From NCBI GenBank assembly GCA_903930745.1, contig CAIYZX010000080.1, positions 1 to 13,714 on the forward strand: a stretch of 13,714 nt of DNA, given 5' to 3'. The DNA is from an uncultured Chloroflexota bacterium. GTDB taxonomy: Bacteria; Chloroflexota; Limnocylindria; Limnocylindrales; CSP1-4. This document shows, piece after piece, positions 1 to 6,900 of this stretch (positions are counted from its first letter, which is position 1; every line of letters begins with the position of its first letter). The notes under the pieces are model-generated. The model saw only the letters and a program-made list of their open reading frames with translations. It was not told the origin of the DNA and searched no databases. Position numbers and translations under genes: made by a program.

Positions 1-618
1 GATCTCGTCCGCCAGCCCGTACAGCCGCTCCAGGACGGCAGCCGAGCGGTCGGCGATCGCCGCATCGAAGCCGATCCGGCCGGCGGCCGCGCCCCGGCGC
101 CAGTCGTGCAGCCCGGTCTGGATGGACAGGAGATCGCCAACCCCGGCCCGGTTGACCCGGTCGGGGGCCCGCTCGATCAGCTCCAGGTCCGCCACGATCC
201 GGTCTGCAACCACGAAGCCCTCGTAGACCACGCCGCGGCCGCGCCGGACGGCGATGGTGTTCGTCACGGAGGCGTCCACGCTGACCGATCCCGGCATCAG
301 GACGAGCGGCCGCTCGTTCCGCCAGGCCACGTGCTTGGCGGCGTCCATGGTCATCCCGCCACCCAGTCCCGCCACCCAGTCGAACCCGGCCAGCTCCGAG
401 GCGCGACGCTCCAGCGCGTCCGCCTCGAGGGTGTCCACGAGGACCACGCGGGCGAACCGCGACGCGTCGCGCGGGCCGAGTGCGGCGAGCGGCCCCTCCT
501 GGGTCAGGAGGACGCCGCTCCCGGGCAGGAACCCCTGCCGGCCCAGGATCCCCCGCCCCACCCGAAGGTCGGGGTGCATGGCGCGCTGGAGCAGCGTGGG
601 GTCAATCGTCGCGGTCAC
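1..618 (-). CDS. Iron-containing alcohol dehydrogenase, AraM/glycerol-1-phosphate dehydrogenase-like (partial, 3' end outside window)
   Basis: The first 206 codons are in the window and the reading frame is still open at base 1. This is an NAD(P)-dependent, metal-dependent dehydrogenase of the Fe-ADH superfamily, on the AraM/G1PDH side. Visible are a nucleotide-binding GLGGG loop (residues 84-88) followed by MTMDAAKHVAW (D92, K95), a SVDAS segment near 113-117, and the first metal-ligand region GVGD (D162). The two metal-binding His residues would lie beyond the edge. The start is GTG, chosen because GGAGGA lies 8 bases upstream and the start sits 16 bp after the SDR stop. It is clearly a paralogue of the dehydrogenase at 4709-5722 (GLGGGxxxDxAKxVAW and GVGD are shared) but much diverged. 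It is last of the visible operon genes. Substrate unknown; likely a polyol or sugar phosphate (inference). Confidence 0.85.
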   Translation of the reverse strand, partial: MTATIDPTLLQRAMHPDLRVGRGILGRQGFLPGSGVLLTQEGPLAALGPRDASRFARVVLVDTLEADALERRASELAGFDWVAGLGGGMTMDAAKHVAWRNERPLVLMPGSVSVDASVTNTIAVRRGRGVVYEGFVVADRIVADLELIERAPDRVNRAGVGDLLSIQTGLHDWRRGAAAGRIGFDAAIADRSAAVLERLYGLADEI

Positions 619-634
619 CTGCCAGCTCCTCCGG

Positions 635-1429
635 TCACTGCTTGAACGGGAGACCGCCGCTCATCACCAGGTGGCTCGCGGTGACGTGGTTCGCCAGTGG
701 AGAGCAGAGGAACAGGACGCCGCCGGCGATGTCGTCGGGTGCCTCGAACGCCTCCAGGATGAGCCGCCTGCGGTACTCCTCCTTCACCTCCGCGGCCGGG
801 ATGCCCCGCCGCTCGCCTTCCTGCACCCACTCCGCCTCCATCATCTCCGTGGCGACATCACCGGGGCCGATGGCGTTCACGGTGACGTGCGGGGCGAACT
901 CCTGGGCGGCCACCTGCGTGAGGCCCACGATGGCGAACTTCGCCGCGCAGTACGGACCGAAGAACTTGGTCACCGTGTTCAGCTGGGCCACGTATGAGCC
1001 CAGGTTCACGATCCGTCCCCAGCCTCGCTCCATCATCTGGGGAGCCAGGCGTCGCATGGTCAGGAAGGTGGCCTTCGCCATGCCGTCCACGTGGGCGTCC
1101 CAGTCGTCCTCGGTGCAGTCCACGATGGACCGGTAGAGGGAGATGCCGGCGTTGTTCACCAGGATGTCCACGCCGCCGAGCGCGTCAACCGCGCCATCGC
1201 AGATGGCGTGCACGGTCTCCGTGCTCCTGAGGTTGCCCGGGAGGGCCGCCGATCGACGGCCGAGCGCCCGGATCTCGCCGGCGGTCCGGCTCGCCGTCTC
1301 CGGGTTCAGGTCGTTCACGGCCACGTCCGCGCCTGCGGCGGCGAGCCGGATGGCGATGGCCTTGCCGATGCCGCGCCCGGCCCCGGTGACGAGGGCGCGC
1401 CGGCCCGAGAGATCGATCTGCTCGCTCAC
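635..1429 (-). CDS. SDR-family NAD-dependent oxidoreductase
   Basis: A 264-residue classical short-chain dehydrogenase/reductase, a normal length for the family. Motifs in order: TGAGRGIG cofactor loop (15-22), Asp40 after the second beta strand (VAVNDLN), which favours NAD(H) over NADP(H), NNAG (92-95), catalytic Ser145 (NLGSY), Tyr160 and Lys164 (YCAAK), and a PG motif in VNAIGPG. The Asn normally found at the start of NxxGxF appears to be Met117 (MAKATF), and the Ser-Tyr spacing is about two residues longer than usual. The reading frame extends far upstream, but the GTG at 1429 is the sensible start: it overlaps the permease stop by GTGA, as is usual for translational coupling, and leaves a standard short SDR N-terminus. 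Probably oxidises or reduces a hydroxyl on the sugar imported by the neighbouring transporter (inference). Confidence 0.93.
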   Translation of the reverse strand: MSEQIDLSGRRALVTGAGRGIGKAIAIRLAAAGADVAVNDLNPETASRTAGEIRALGRRSAALPGNLRSTETVHAICDGAVDALGGVDILVNNAGISLYRSIVDCTEDDWDAHVDGMAKATFLTMRRLAPQMMERGWGRIVNLGSYVAQLNTVTKFFGPYCAAKFAIVGLTQVAAQEFAPHVTVNAIGPGDVATEMMEAEWVQEGERRGIPAAEVKEEYRRRLILEAFEAPDDIAGGVLFLCSPLANHVTASHLVMSGGLPFKQ

Positions 1430-2253
1430 TTGACCGCTCCGAAGGTGAGGCCCCTGACGATGTAGCGCTGGGCGATGCCGGCAAAGACGATCATCGGCAC
1501 CACCGCGGTGACGGCCGCCGCCGCCATCTCCTGCCAGCGGATCGCGGCGTAGCCCCTGAAGCCCGCCACCGCAACCTGCACGGTCCGCGCCTGGTCGAAG
1601 GTGAGCGATAGGGCGATCGTCACCTCGTTCCACATGTTGACCCCCACGAGGATGGCCGTCGCCGCGAGGCCGGGAGCCGCCAGCGGCAGGTAGACCCGCA
1701 GGAGGGTCTGGAGCTCGGTGGCGCCGTCAACGCGGGCGGAATCGCCCAGCTCGCGCGGGACCTCGCCCAGGAACGCCTGGATCAGCCAGACCGCGAACGG
1801 GATGGCGAAGACCTGGTAGACGATGACGAGGCCGATGACGGTGTCGTAGAGCCCGAACTGCTGGTAGAGCACGTACATCGGGATGACGAACAGGAACTCC
1901 GGGGTCGTGTAGGCGAGCAGCAGCCACAGTCGGAACCACTTGCCGCCGCGGACGCGGAAGCGCACGAGGGCATACGCGGCGGGCGTCGCGACGACCAGGG
2001 CGACCGCCACGCCCAGCAGTACCACGAGGATCGACGAGATGTACGCGTCCGCGAACCCGGCCGTCTTCCAGATCTGGACGTACTTGGAGAAGTCGGGCAC
2101 GTAGAGCAGGTCCGGCGGGCTCTTGAAGGCATCCCGCGGGACCTTCGTGGAGATCACGAAGAGCCAGTAGAGCGGGAACAGCGAGAGCAGGGTGGCGATC
2201 GCCGCGATGGCGTACGCCACCATCGAGGCGGGTGTCAGCCGACGGCGCCTCAT
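1426..2253 (-). CDS. Carbohydrate ABC transporter permease, MalG/AraQ-type (CUT1)
   Basis: A 275-residue inner-membrane protein with about six hydrophobic segments (near residues 12-35, 72-97, 108-131, 137-160, 192-210 and 243-262). The cytoplasmic coupling helix is ELGDSARVDGA followed by a YLPL (about 168-191), the EAA loop that docks on the ATPase in binding-protein-dependent importers. The N-terminal FPLYWLFVIST pattern and the C-terminal RYIVRGLTFGAVK ending are typical of the MalG branch. Its ATG overlaps the stop of the preceding permease gene as ATGA, so the two half-transporters are translationally coupled. It is the second membrane subunit for the binding protein at 3248-4654. No ATP-binding subunit is encoded here; as in many CUT1 systems a shared MsmK-like ATPase elsewhere is expected (inference). 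Confidence 0.95.
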   Translation of the reverse strand: MRRRRLTPASMVAYAIAAIATLLSLFPLYWLFVISTKVPRDAFKSPPDLLYVPDFSKYVQIWKTAGFADAYISSILVVLLGVAVALVVATPAAYALVRFRVRGGKWFRLWLLLAYTTPEFLFVIPMYVLYQQFGLYDTVIGLVIVYQVFAIPFAVWLIQAFLGEVPRELGDSARVDGATELQTLLRVYLPLAAPGLAATAILVGVNMWNEVTIALSLTFDQARTVQVAVAGFRGYAAIRWQEMAAAAVTAVVPMIVFAGIAQRYIVRGLTFGAVK

Positions 2254-3134
2254 GCCGGCTCCTCGCCGCTCGGCAGGAGGCGCTGGTACGCCAGGAGCAC
2301 CAGCAGCGCGAAGGCCGCGAACACCACCATCGTGGTCATGGACACGCTCATGTTCAGCTGCTTGAAGGCCATGCGGTAGGCGAGCACCTGGACGGACTCC
2401 GTGATGGTCATGGGGCCGCCACCGGTGGTCCCGAAGATGATGGCGAACACCTTGAGGCAGTCCACGGTCCTGAACATCAGCACCACCAGGATCGTGGGCC
2501 GGAGCAGGGGCAGCGTCAGGTAGCGGAACCGCTGCCAGGCGCCGGCGCCGTCCACCTCCGCTGCCTCGAACGGCTCAACCGGGAGCGCCTGGAGTCCCGC
2601 CGAAAGCACGATGAAGACGAAGGCCGTCTGCCACCACGCATCGATCATCACGACGCTCAGCATCGCCATGTGCGGGTCGCCGAGGAAGCCCAGGCGCGGC
2701 AGCCCGGCCGCCTGCAGAAGGAGGCCGATGACGCCCAGCGTGGGATCCAGCATGACCTTCCAGATGACGGACACGATCATGCCTCCGACCATCAGCGGCA
2801 CGAGGAGCAGGGTTCGGACCAGGCCGCGCCCAAGGCCCAGCCGTCCAACGACGAGCGCGGTCCCAAGGCCCAGCACGAGCTCCACCGACACCGCCCCCGC
2901 CGTGAACACGATGGTGTTCCACATCGCTCCGAGGAACCGGGTGTCGGTGAGCAGATCCAGGTAGTTCCGCAGCCCCACGAAGTTGAGGCGGTGACCCCAG
3001 TTCCAATCGTAGAGGCTCATGTAGAGCGAGTAGAGCGTGGGGTAGACGGAGGTCAGGCCAAGCAGGATGACCGCAGGCACGAGGAACCGCCCTCCCCGGT
3101 CCCGACCGCGGCGCCTCCGCGCGAGCAGCGTCAT
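2250..3134 (-). CDS. Carbohydrate ABC transporter permease, MalF/UgpA/AraP-type (CUT1)
   Basis: A 294-residue inner-membrane permease. A basic N-terminus (RRRRGRDRGGR) precedes about six membrane segments (roughly 17-40, 70-97, 106-127, 157-180, 212-233 and 264-284). The EAA coupling loop is seen as EAAEVDGAGAW...LPLLRP at about 190-212, and the loop after the first segment has the MalF-type NFVGLRNY sequence. ATG at 3134 is supported by GGAG six bases upstream. The gene overlaps the next permease by ATGA. It is separated from the upstream binding-protein gene by 113 bp containing two stem-loops, the only substantial gap in the operon. It forms the translocation channel with the MalG-type partner. 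Confidence 0.95.
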   Translation of the reverse strand: MTLLARRRRGRDRGGRFLVPAVILLGLTSVYPTLYSLYMSLYDWNWGHRLNFVGLRNYLDLLTDTRFLGAMWNTIVFTAGAVSVELVLGLGTALVVGRLGLGRGLVRTLLLVPLMVGGMIVSVIWKVMLDPTLGVIGLLLQAAGLPRLGFLGDPHMAMLSVVMIDAWWQTAFVFIVLSAGLQALPVEPFEAAEVDGAGAWQRFRYLTLPLLRPTILVVLMFRTVDCLKVFAIIFGTTGGGPMTITESVQVLAYRMAFKQLNMSVSMTTMVVFAAFALLVLLAYQRLLPSGEEPA

Positions 3135-3156
3135 CCCTGTCTCCGGCTGGATGGTG

Positions 3157-3191
3157 AGGCGCCCCGGCCCCGCCTGGGGCTCGGGGCGCCT
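3157..3191. promoter_or_regulatory. Intra-operon stem-loop 2 (between binding protein and permease genes)
   Basis: Bases 3157-3166 (AGGCGCCCCG) pair perfectly with 3182-3191 (CGGGGCGCCT). Inside, 3167-3171 (GCCCC) pairs with 3176-3180 (GGGGC) around the loop GCCT, with T3181 as a single bulge. That is effectively 15 paired bases. On the minus-strand transcript it lies between stem-loop 1 and the ribosome-binding site of the MalF-type permease. No T-run follows, so a classical intrinsic terminator is not indicated. A role in mRNA stability or partial termination is inferred. Confidence 0.6.
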
Positions 3192-3209
3192 CCCTGGCTC
3201 AGGTGCTGG

Positions 3210-3236
3210 GCATCGGGCGGCGGTGCCGCCCGATGC
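3210..3236. promoter_or_regulatory. Intra-operon stem-loop 1, 12-bp perfect stem downstream of the binding-protein gene
   Basis: GCATCGGGCGGC (3210-3221) is the exact reverse complement of 3225-3236, with a 3-base loop GGT. It starts 11 bases after the stop codon of the sugar-binding protein on the minus-strand transcript. There is no following T-run. The position matches the stabilising or attenuating elements known between malE and malF type genes, which let the binding protein be made in excess over the permeases. That role here is inference. Confidence 0.65.
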
Positions 3237-3247
3237 GGGTTCTCAGC

Positions 3248-4654
3248 CTACGGGTTCACGGCCTTGAGGAGGGCATCGTTGCCCGCCTTGCAGGCCTCGT
3301 CCTGCGGTGTCCCCTGGGCGATCGCGAGCTCCGTGTCGGCGATCGCGAGCGCCCCGTCCTTCCAGCCTTCCTTGAGGACGACCGTCGTGCGGGATGTCTG
3401 CATCGCGGCGTTGACGGTTGCCACGTACTCCGGGTTCAGGCTCCCGGTGTAGACCGGGTCGCTGTACGAGGAGAGGCGCGGTGCGCCGCCCGTCTTGGTG
3501 CCGATCTGGGAGGTGTTGGCCTTGTTGGTCATCCACTGGATGAAGTACCAGGCCGCATCCTTCTTCTCGGAGGTCTTCGGGATGCCCAGGCCCCAGAGCC
3601 AGTGGCCCGTGAACGAGGGACCACCCGCGGTCACCGGGGGCAGCACCGCGTAGCCCACCTTGCCCGCGACCGTGGAGACGGACGCGTCCTCGTAGGACGG
3701 GCCGAAGAGGCTGGCGTCGATGAAGAAGCCGGCCTTGCCCTGGCTGAAGAGGGTGTTGGCATCGGGCCAGTCGATCGCGAACTTGTTCTCGGGGCCCGTG
3801 GCCAGGAGGTTGCCGTAGTTGGCGAGGCCCTGGCAGACACCCGGGTCCGTCAGGCGGGGCTTGTCCCATGCCCCGTCAAACCACATGCCGTACGGGGTGG
3901 GGGCCTGGCGGTCGCCGAAGGCGTTCCAGACCACGCCGGAGAGGGTGTCCATGATGGTGTCCGACCGGATGCCGCGCATCACGGCGCCGGACACGCCCTC
4001 GGCGCCCTTGTCCTTCGAGATCTGCTGCGCCTGGGCGATCAGGTCCGCGAAGGTCGCGGGGGGTGCGCTCACCAGGTCCTTGTTGTAGAACAGGATGTAC
4101 GTCTCGAACGAGATGGGGATGCCGTACACCTGGGCGGCGCTGTCGCCGGGCGGGAACTGGGCGCCGGCAAGGAAGCCTGCGGGGAAGTCCTCGAACGCGT
4201 AGTCAGGCGATGTCTTCTTCGGGTCGGAGAGGTACGGCGTCAGCGGCTCGATGAGGTCGGCGCTGTACTGCGTGAAGGCAGTGGAGTCCATCGGCAGGAA
4301 GTAGACATCGGCACCCGTGCCGCGGATCGTCTGCTCCATCTTGTCGAAGTAGAGGTCCTCGCTGAAGGCCTCCACGTTGACCTTGATCCCGGTCTCTGCG
4401 GTGAACTGGTCCAGCAGGGGGGTCATCCCGTCCGTCCAGGGGTGCTGGTTGGCCAGGAACGTGATCTCCTGCCCGGAGAACTGCTTCCAGTCGAAGGCGG
4501 CCGGAGCGCTGGTCGCGGGCTCGGCGGTCGCGGGTGCCGCGGTCGCGGGTGCCGGCGTGGCCGGCGCGGGTGTTGGCTCCCCCTGGCCGGCGCAGCCGGC
4601 TGCAAGCACGAGAACGGCGAGCAGCGCTCCCGCTCTCCCGATTGCCCTGGTCAT
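3248..4654 (-). CDS. Extracellular solute-binding lipoprotein of a sugar ABC transporter
   Basis: 468 residues, normal for family 1 sugar-binding proteins. A signal peptide with a hydrophobic stretch (about 8-19) ends in the lipobox LAAGC, with Cys21 as the lipid-anchored residue. A Pro/Ala/Thr-rich tether follows (about 27-52), then the mature domain from FDWKQFSGQEITFLANQHPW. The ETGIKVNVEAFSEDLYFDKM segment, the PISFETYILFYNKDL segment and the C-terminal GIPKTSEKKDAAWYFIQWM region are characteristic of bacterial sugar-binding proteins. The start is well defined: AGGAGGAG lies six bases before ATG. It captures the ligand outside the membrane and delivers it to the two permeases downstream. 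It is followed by two stem-loops, and high expression is expected. The ligand is not identifiable from sequence. Confidence 0.95.
   Translation of the reverse strand: MTRAIGRAGALLAVLVLAAGCAGQGEPTPAPATPAPATAAPATAEPATSAPAAFDWKQFSGQEITFLANQHPWTDGMTPLLDQFTAETGIKVNVEAFSEDLYFDKMEQTIRGTGADVYFLPMDSTAFTQYSADLIEPLTPYLSDPKKTSPDYAFEDFPAGFLAGAQFPPGDSAAQVYGIPISFETYILFYNKDLVSAPPATFADLIAQAQQISKDKGAEGVSGAVMRGIRSDTIMDTLSGVVWNAFGDRQAPTPYGMWFDGAWDKPRLTDPGVCQGLANYGNLLATGPENKFAIDWPDANTLFSQGKAGFFIDASLFGPSYEDASVSTVAGKVGYAVLPPVTAGGPSFTGHWLWGLGIPKTSEKKDAAWYFIQWMTNKANTSQIGTKTGGAPRLSSYSDPVYTGSLNPEYVATVNAAMQTSRTTVVLKEGWKDGALAIADTELAIAQGTPQDEACKAGNDALLKAVNP
4511..4555 (-). repeat. Three copies of a 15-bp repeat encoding the Pro/Ala/Thr lipoprotein tether
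   Basis: Unit GGTCGCGGGTGCCGC (plus-strand reading) occurs at 4526-4540. Near-identical copies lie at 4511-4525 and 4541-4555, and a decayed fourth at 4556-4570. On the coding strand it gives a five-residue PATxA-like periodicity in the linker after the lipidated Cys. It is likely slippage-generated spacer sequence. Confidence 0.8.
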
Positions 4655-4708
4655 GACGTTCTCCTCCTCGGGGCGACCGCAGCTCGCGAGTGCGATCTGC
4701 GCATCAGC

Positions 4709-5722
4709 TCAACTCAACCAGGCCCGCATGCGGGCGATCTCATCCTCCGTGATCGGGTGGTCGCTGGCCACCGTATACCAGAGACCGGCGCGCTTCACAT
4801 GCTCCGGCAGGATCCGGAGCGCGTCGGCGACCTGGTCCCATGTGATGCCCATCTCCTCGGGGCGATAGGGGACGCCGATCCGTTCGATCACCTCCCTGAT
4901 CCATGCTGCACGGTTGTCCTGGAGCCAGCTCATGAGGAGCACGCCCAGGCCAACGATCTGGCCGTGGATGAACGGCTTGCCTGTCTGGTACTCCAGGGCG
5001 TAGAAGAGGAAGTGCTCCGCACCCTCGATGTGCCGCGGGTTCCAGCCCGCGTTGTGGAACGCGGCGCCGCCCCACCGGAGCGACTCCGCCAGCGCACGGA
5101 TGCCCGCGTCGTTCACCGCGTGGATGTCGTCCGCATGGTCGACGACGCGCTGCAGGGCGGCCTGCGCCTCGTCCACGAGCCGCTGGTCATAGGGCCACTG
5201 GGGCTCCGTTCTCCCCTTGTCGCGCGCCATCTGCCAGTCATGGTGTCCGGTGTGGTAGCAGATGATGTCGCCCACCCCGCTCCGGTTCAGGGCGATCGGG
5301 GCGGAGCGGATCACGTCGTAGTCCACGTAGACGGCCTCGGGGATCGCCCAGGCCACGTACTTCACCACGCCGTTGACGCGGACGGCAGCGCGGTGGGCCC
5401 ACGCCGCATTGACGGACATCATGGTGGGCACCTGGAAGAGCGGCTTCCGGTGGGCCCACGCCACGTACTTGGCGACGTCCAGTGCCTGCCCGCCGCCAAG
5501 GCCGATGACCGCCTCGAAGTGGGGCAGCGCCCGCACGATCCGGTCCAGGTCGTCGCGCTCCAGCGTGTCCACCAGGAGTGGGCCGGCGACGTTGTCGTCG
5601 AAGCTGTCCCGGAAGCGCGGCCACAGGTCTGCCATCGTGACCACCAGGTACGGCCGGTGGACGTAGGACTGGAGCTCCGGGACCAGGCCCCGGCCGTAGA
5701 CGGTGTTGAACAGGTCTGCCAT
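4709..5722 (-). CDS. Iron-containing alcohol dehydrogenase, AraM/glycerol-1-phosphate dehydrogenase-like
   Basis: Complete, 337 residues, normal for the family. The nucleotide-binding loop is GLGGGQALDVAKYVAW (74-89; Gly76-78, Asp82, Lys85). Probable metal ligands are Asp152 (GVGD), His237 (GAEHFLFYALE) and His253 (FIHGQIVGLG), the Asp-His-His triad of glycerol dehydrogenase and G1P dehydrogenase. ATG at 5722 has GGAGGA five bases upstream. It lies 30 bp after the SIS isomerase gene and 54 bp before the binding-protein gene, so it is within the operon. In Bacillus subtilis, AraM (a Ni-dependent G1P dehydrogenase) also sits beside the AraNPQ transporter genes, which supports the family call but not a particular substrate. 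Its paralogue is at 1-618. Probable reaction: NAD(P)-linked oxidation or reduction of a sugar- or polyol-derived intermediate (inference). Confidence 0.9.
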   Translation of the reverse strand: MADLFNTVYGRGLVPELQSYVHRPYLVVTMADLWPRFRDSFDDNVAGPLLVDTLERDDLDRIVRALPHFEAVIGLGGGQALDVAKYVAWAHRKPLFQVPTMMSVNAAWAHRAAVRVNGVVKYVAWAIPEAVYVDYDVIRSAPIALNRSGVGDIICYHTGHHDWQMARDKGRTEPQWPYDQRLVDEAQAALQRVVDHADDIHAVNDAGIRALAESLRWGGAAFHNAGWNPRHIEGAEHFLFYALEYQTGKPFIHGQIVGLGVLLMSWLQDNRAAWIREVIERIGVPYRPEEMGITWDQVADALRILPEHVKRAGLWYTVASDHPITEDEIARMRAWLS

Positions 5723-5752
5723 CGCAATCCTCCGGCGGCGCGGACGCCGCTG

Positions 5753-6790
5753 CTACTCGCGGTCTGTCACCTTGCTGGCTACGAGCGTCCGTCCGGGCTC
5801 GCGTCCCACGAAGCGGGCGAGTCCTGCCGCGAGGTGCTGGAGCGGCACCACCGCTGCGAGCGCTGCGAGCGCTTCGGGAAGGGGGGCAAGTGGCGTGTGG
5901 TGCAGCCCATCCGGCAGCGCGACGCCTGCGTCCGCGACACCACCTCCGATGAGCCACGTGGGCGAGCCCAGCTCGGCGGTCTCCACGGCGAGGGACGTGG
6001 CGAGGCCGGACGTGGGACCGTCCGGCGCGACGACCACGATGCCCGCGCCCGGGCCCGCCAGCTCCATGGGGCCGTGCCGGAAGGCTCCGCCGGCGAGCGC
6101 CTCCGTGGGGATCGCGGCGGACTCCTTCGAGGTCAGCGCCGCGTAGGCGGCTGCCCCAAGGCCGGGCCCACGTCCCACGAAGACCACCGCCCGGCAGCCG
6201 GCCATGCGCCTGCAGACCTCCCCGGCCGCATCCGAGGCGTTGAGCCGCTCCATCTCCGCCGCGGCTGCCAGCAGGTCCGATGCGAGCGCGGCGTCGCACG
6301 CGCCCCGCTGGAGCATGAGGAGCACGGCGATCGCGGCAACGTAGGTCTTCGTGGCGACGTTTGCCTCGGTGCCGGCAAGCATCGGCAAGGCCACGTCCGC
6401 CATGCCGGCAAGCGGGCTGGCGGGGTCGTTGCAGACGGCGATCACCGGAGCCTGTGCGCCGAGCGCGCGGAGACGCTCCACCACGGCCACGGTCTCGTAG
6501 CTCCGCCCGGACTGGCTGACGGCGATCACCGCGCCCGCGGCTGCGGCGGCGCCGATCCCGTAGTGGAGCAGCTCTCCCGCATCCTCGAGGATCACCTGCC
6601 GCGTGGAGCGGTCAAGCGTGCGCCCGGCGGAGAGCGAGCTGCCCATGCCGGTGACCACGAGCGGCTGGTCCTGCGCTGCGGCAACCAGGCCGGCGGCCCG
6701 GTCAAGGTCCGCAGCCAGGGTCCCCCGGTAGGCCGAGACGAGCTCGCGCAGCACGGCGGGTTGCGCGGACACGTCGTCGATGAAGCCCAT
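5753..6790 (-). CDS. SIS-domain sugar isomerase/deaminase (GlmS isomerase-domain type)
   Basis: 345 residues with two SIS domains, matching the C-terminal isomerase half of glucosamine-6-phosphate synthase without the glutaminase half. Seen in order: GMGSS (48-52), phosphate-binding SQSGRSYET (92-100), GTEANVATKT (140-149), then in the second domain KE222-223 (GlmS catalytic Glu region), EALAGGAFRHGPMEL (His239 matches the ring-opening His of GlmS), and a C-terminal LVASKVTDRE resembling the GlmS LAKSVTVE tail that supplies the active-site Lys. Lacking glutaminase, it should act in the catabolic direction on an amino-sugar or glycated phosphate, like AgaS or FrlB relatives (inference). The frame opens upstream at 6841, but ATG 6790 is preferred because GAGG lies five bases upstream and the family N-terminus begins there. 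It is first in the operon. Confidence 0.9.
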   Translation of the reverse strand: MGFIDDVSAQPAVLRELVSAYRGTLAADLDRAAGLVAAAQDQPLVVTGMGSSLSAGRTLDRSTRQVILEDAGELLHYGIGAAAAAGAVIAVSQSGRSYETVAVVERLRALGAQAPVIAVCNDPASPLAGMADVALPMLAGTEANVATKTYVAAIAVLLMLQRGACDAALASDLLAAAAEMERLNASDAAGEVCRRMAGCRAVVFVGRGPGLGAAAYAALTSKESAAIPTEALAGGAFRHGPMELAGPGAGIVVVAPDGPTSGLATSLAVETAELGSPTWLIGGGVADAGVALPDGLHHTPLAPLPEALAALAAVVPLQHLAAGLARFVGREPGRTLVASKVTDRE

Positions 6791-6795
6791 CCGTA

Positions 6796-6799
6796 CCTC
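6796..6799 (-). promoter_or_regulatory. Ribosome-binding site fixing the SIS gene start at 6790
   Basis: GAGG on the minus strand with five bases to the ATG at 6790. The upstream in-frame ATG at 6841 would overlap the palindromic operator candidate and has no such motif, so the shorter start is preferred. Confidence 0.5.
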
Positions 6800-6817
6800 G
6801 TGGTCGGGTGACGCTGC

Positions 6818-6844
6818 GGTATGGTTCGCCCTGGGAAACATACC
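6818..6844. promoter_or_regulatory. Candidate operator: 27-bp imperfect palindrome in the divergent promoter region
   Basis: Outer arms GGTATG (6818-6823) and CATACC (6839-6844) are perfect inverse copies. The inner arms TTC (6825-6827) and GAA (6835-6837) continue the symmetry, with mismatches only at three pairs around the centre (6831). It sits between the SIS operon and the ROK kinase gene, where a single dimeric repressor could control both directions. The RpiR-family protein encoded at 7915-8808 is the obvious candidate to bind it (inference). Confidence 0.55.
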
Positions 6845-6863
6845 ACGGCGGTGTCATGGCAAT

Positions 6864-6874
6864 GAAACATTTTC
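6864..6874. promoter_or_regulatory. Possible second operator half: GAAACAT copy with GAAA-N3-TTTC symmetry
   Basis: GAAACATTTTC at 6864-6874 repeats the GAAACAT found in the right arm of the palindrome (6835-6841), 29 bp downstream. It has its own GAAA-N3-TTTC dyad, a pattern often seen for RpiR-family sites. It is the only A/T-rich stretch in this GC-rich intergenic region, which may instead mean it is part of a promoter. Confidence 0.35.
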
Positions 6875-6900
6875 GTGGCCGCGCCGAGGGACCGGGCGGC

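Noticed and set aside
1430..1633. N-terminal extension of the SDR frame inside the permease gene
   Set aside because: The extra 68 residues are low-complexity and overlap a conserved permease on the same strand in another frame. The GTG at 1429 overlapping the permease stop gives a standard SDR.
4655..4708. Hairpin between the dehydrogenase and binding-protein genes
   Set aside because: Only a 5-bp outer stem with a 14-base loop is possible, close to chance at this GC content.
3203..6811. A 1202-codon open frame on the plus strand across the binding protein, dehydrogenase and isomerase genes
   Set aside because: It crosses three well-supported genes and their ribosome-binding sites on the opposite strand. 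Composition is low-complexity and no domain is visible.
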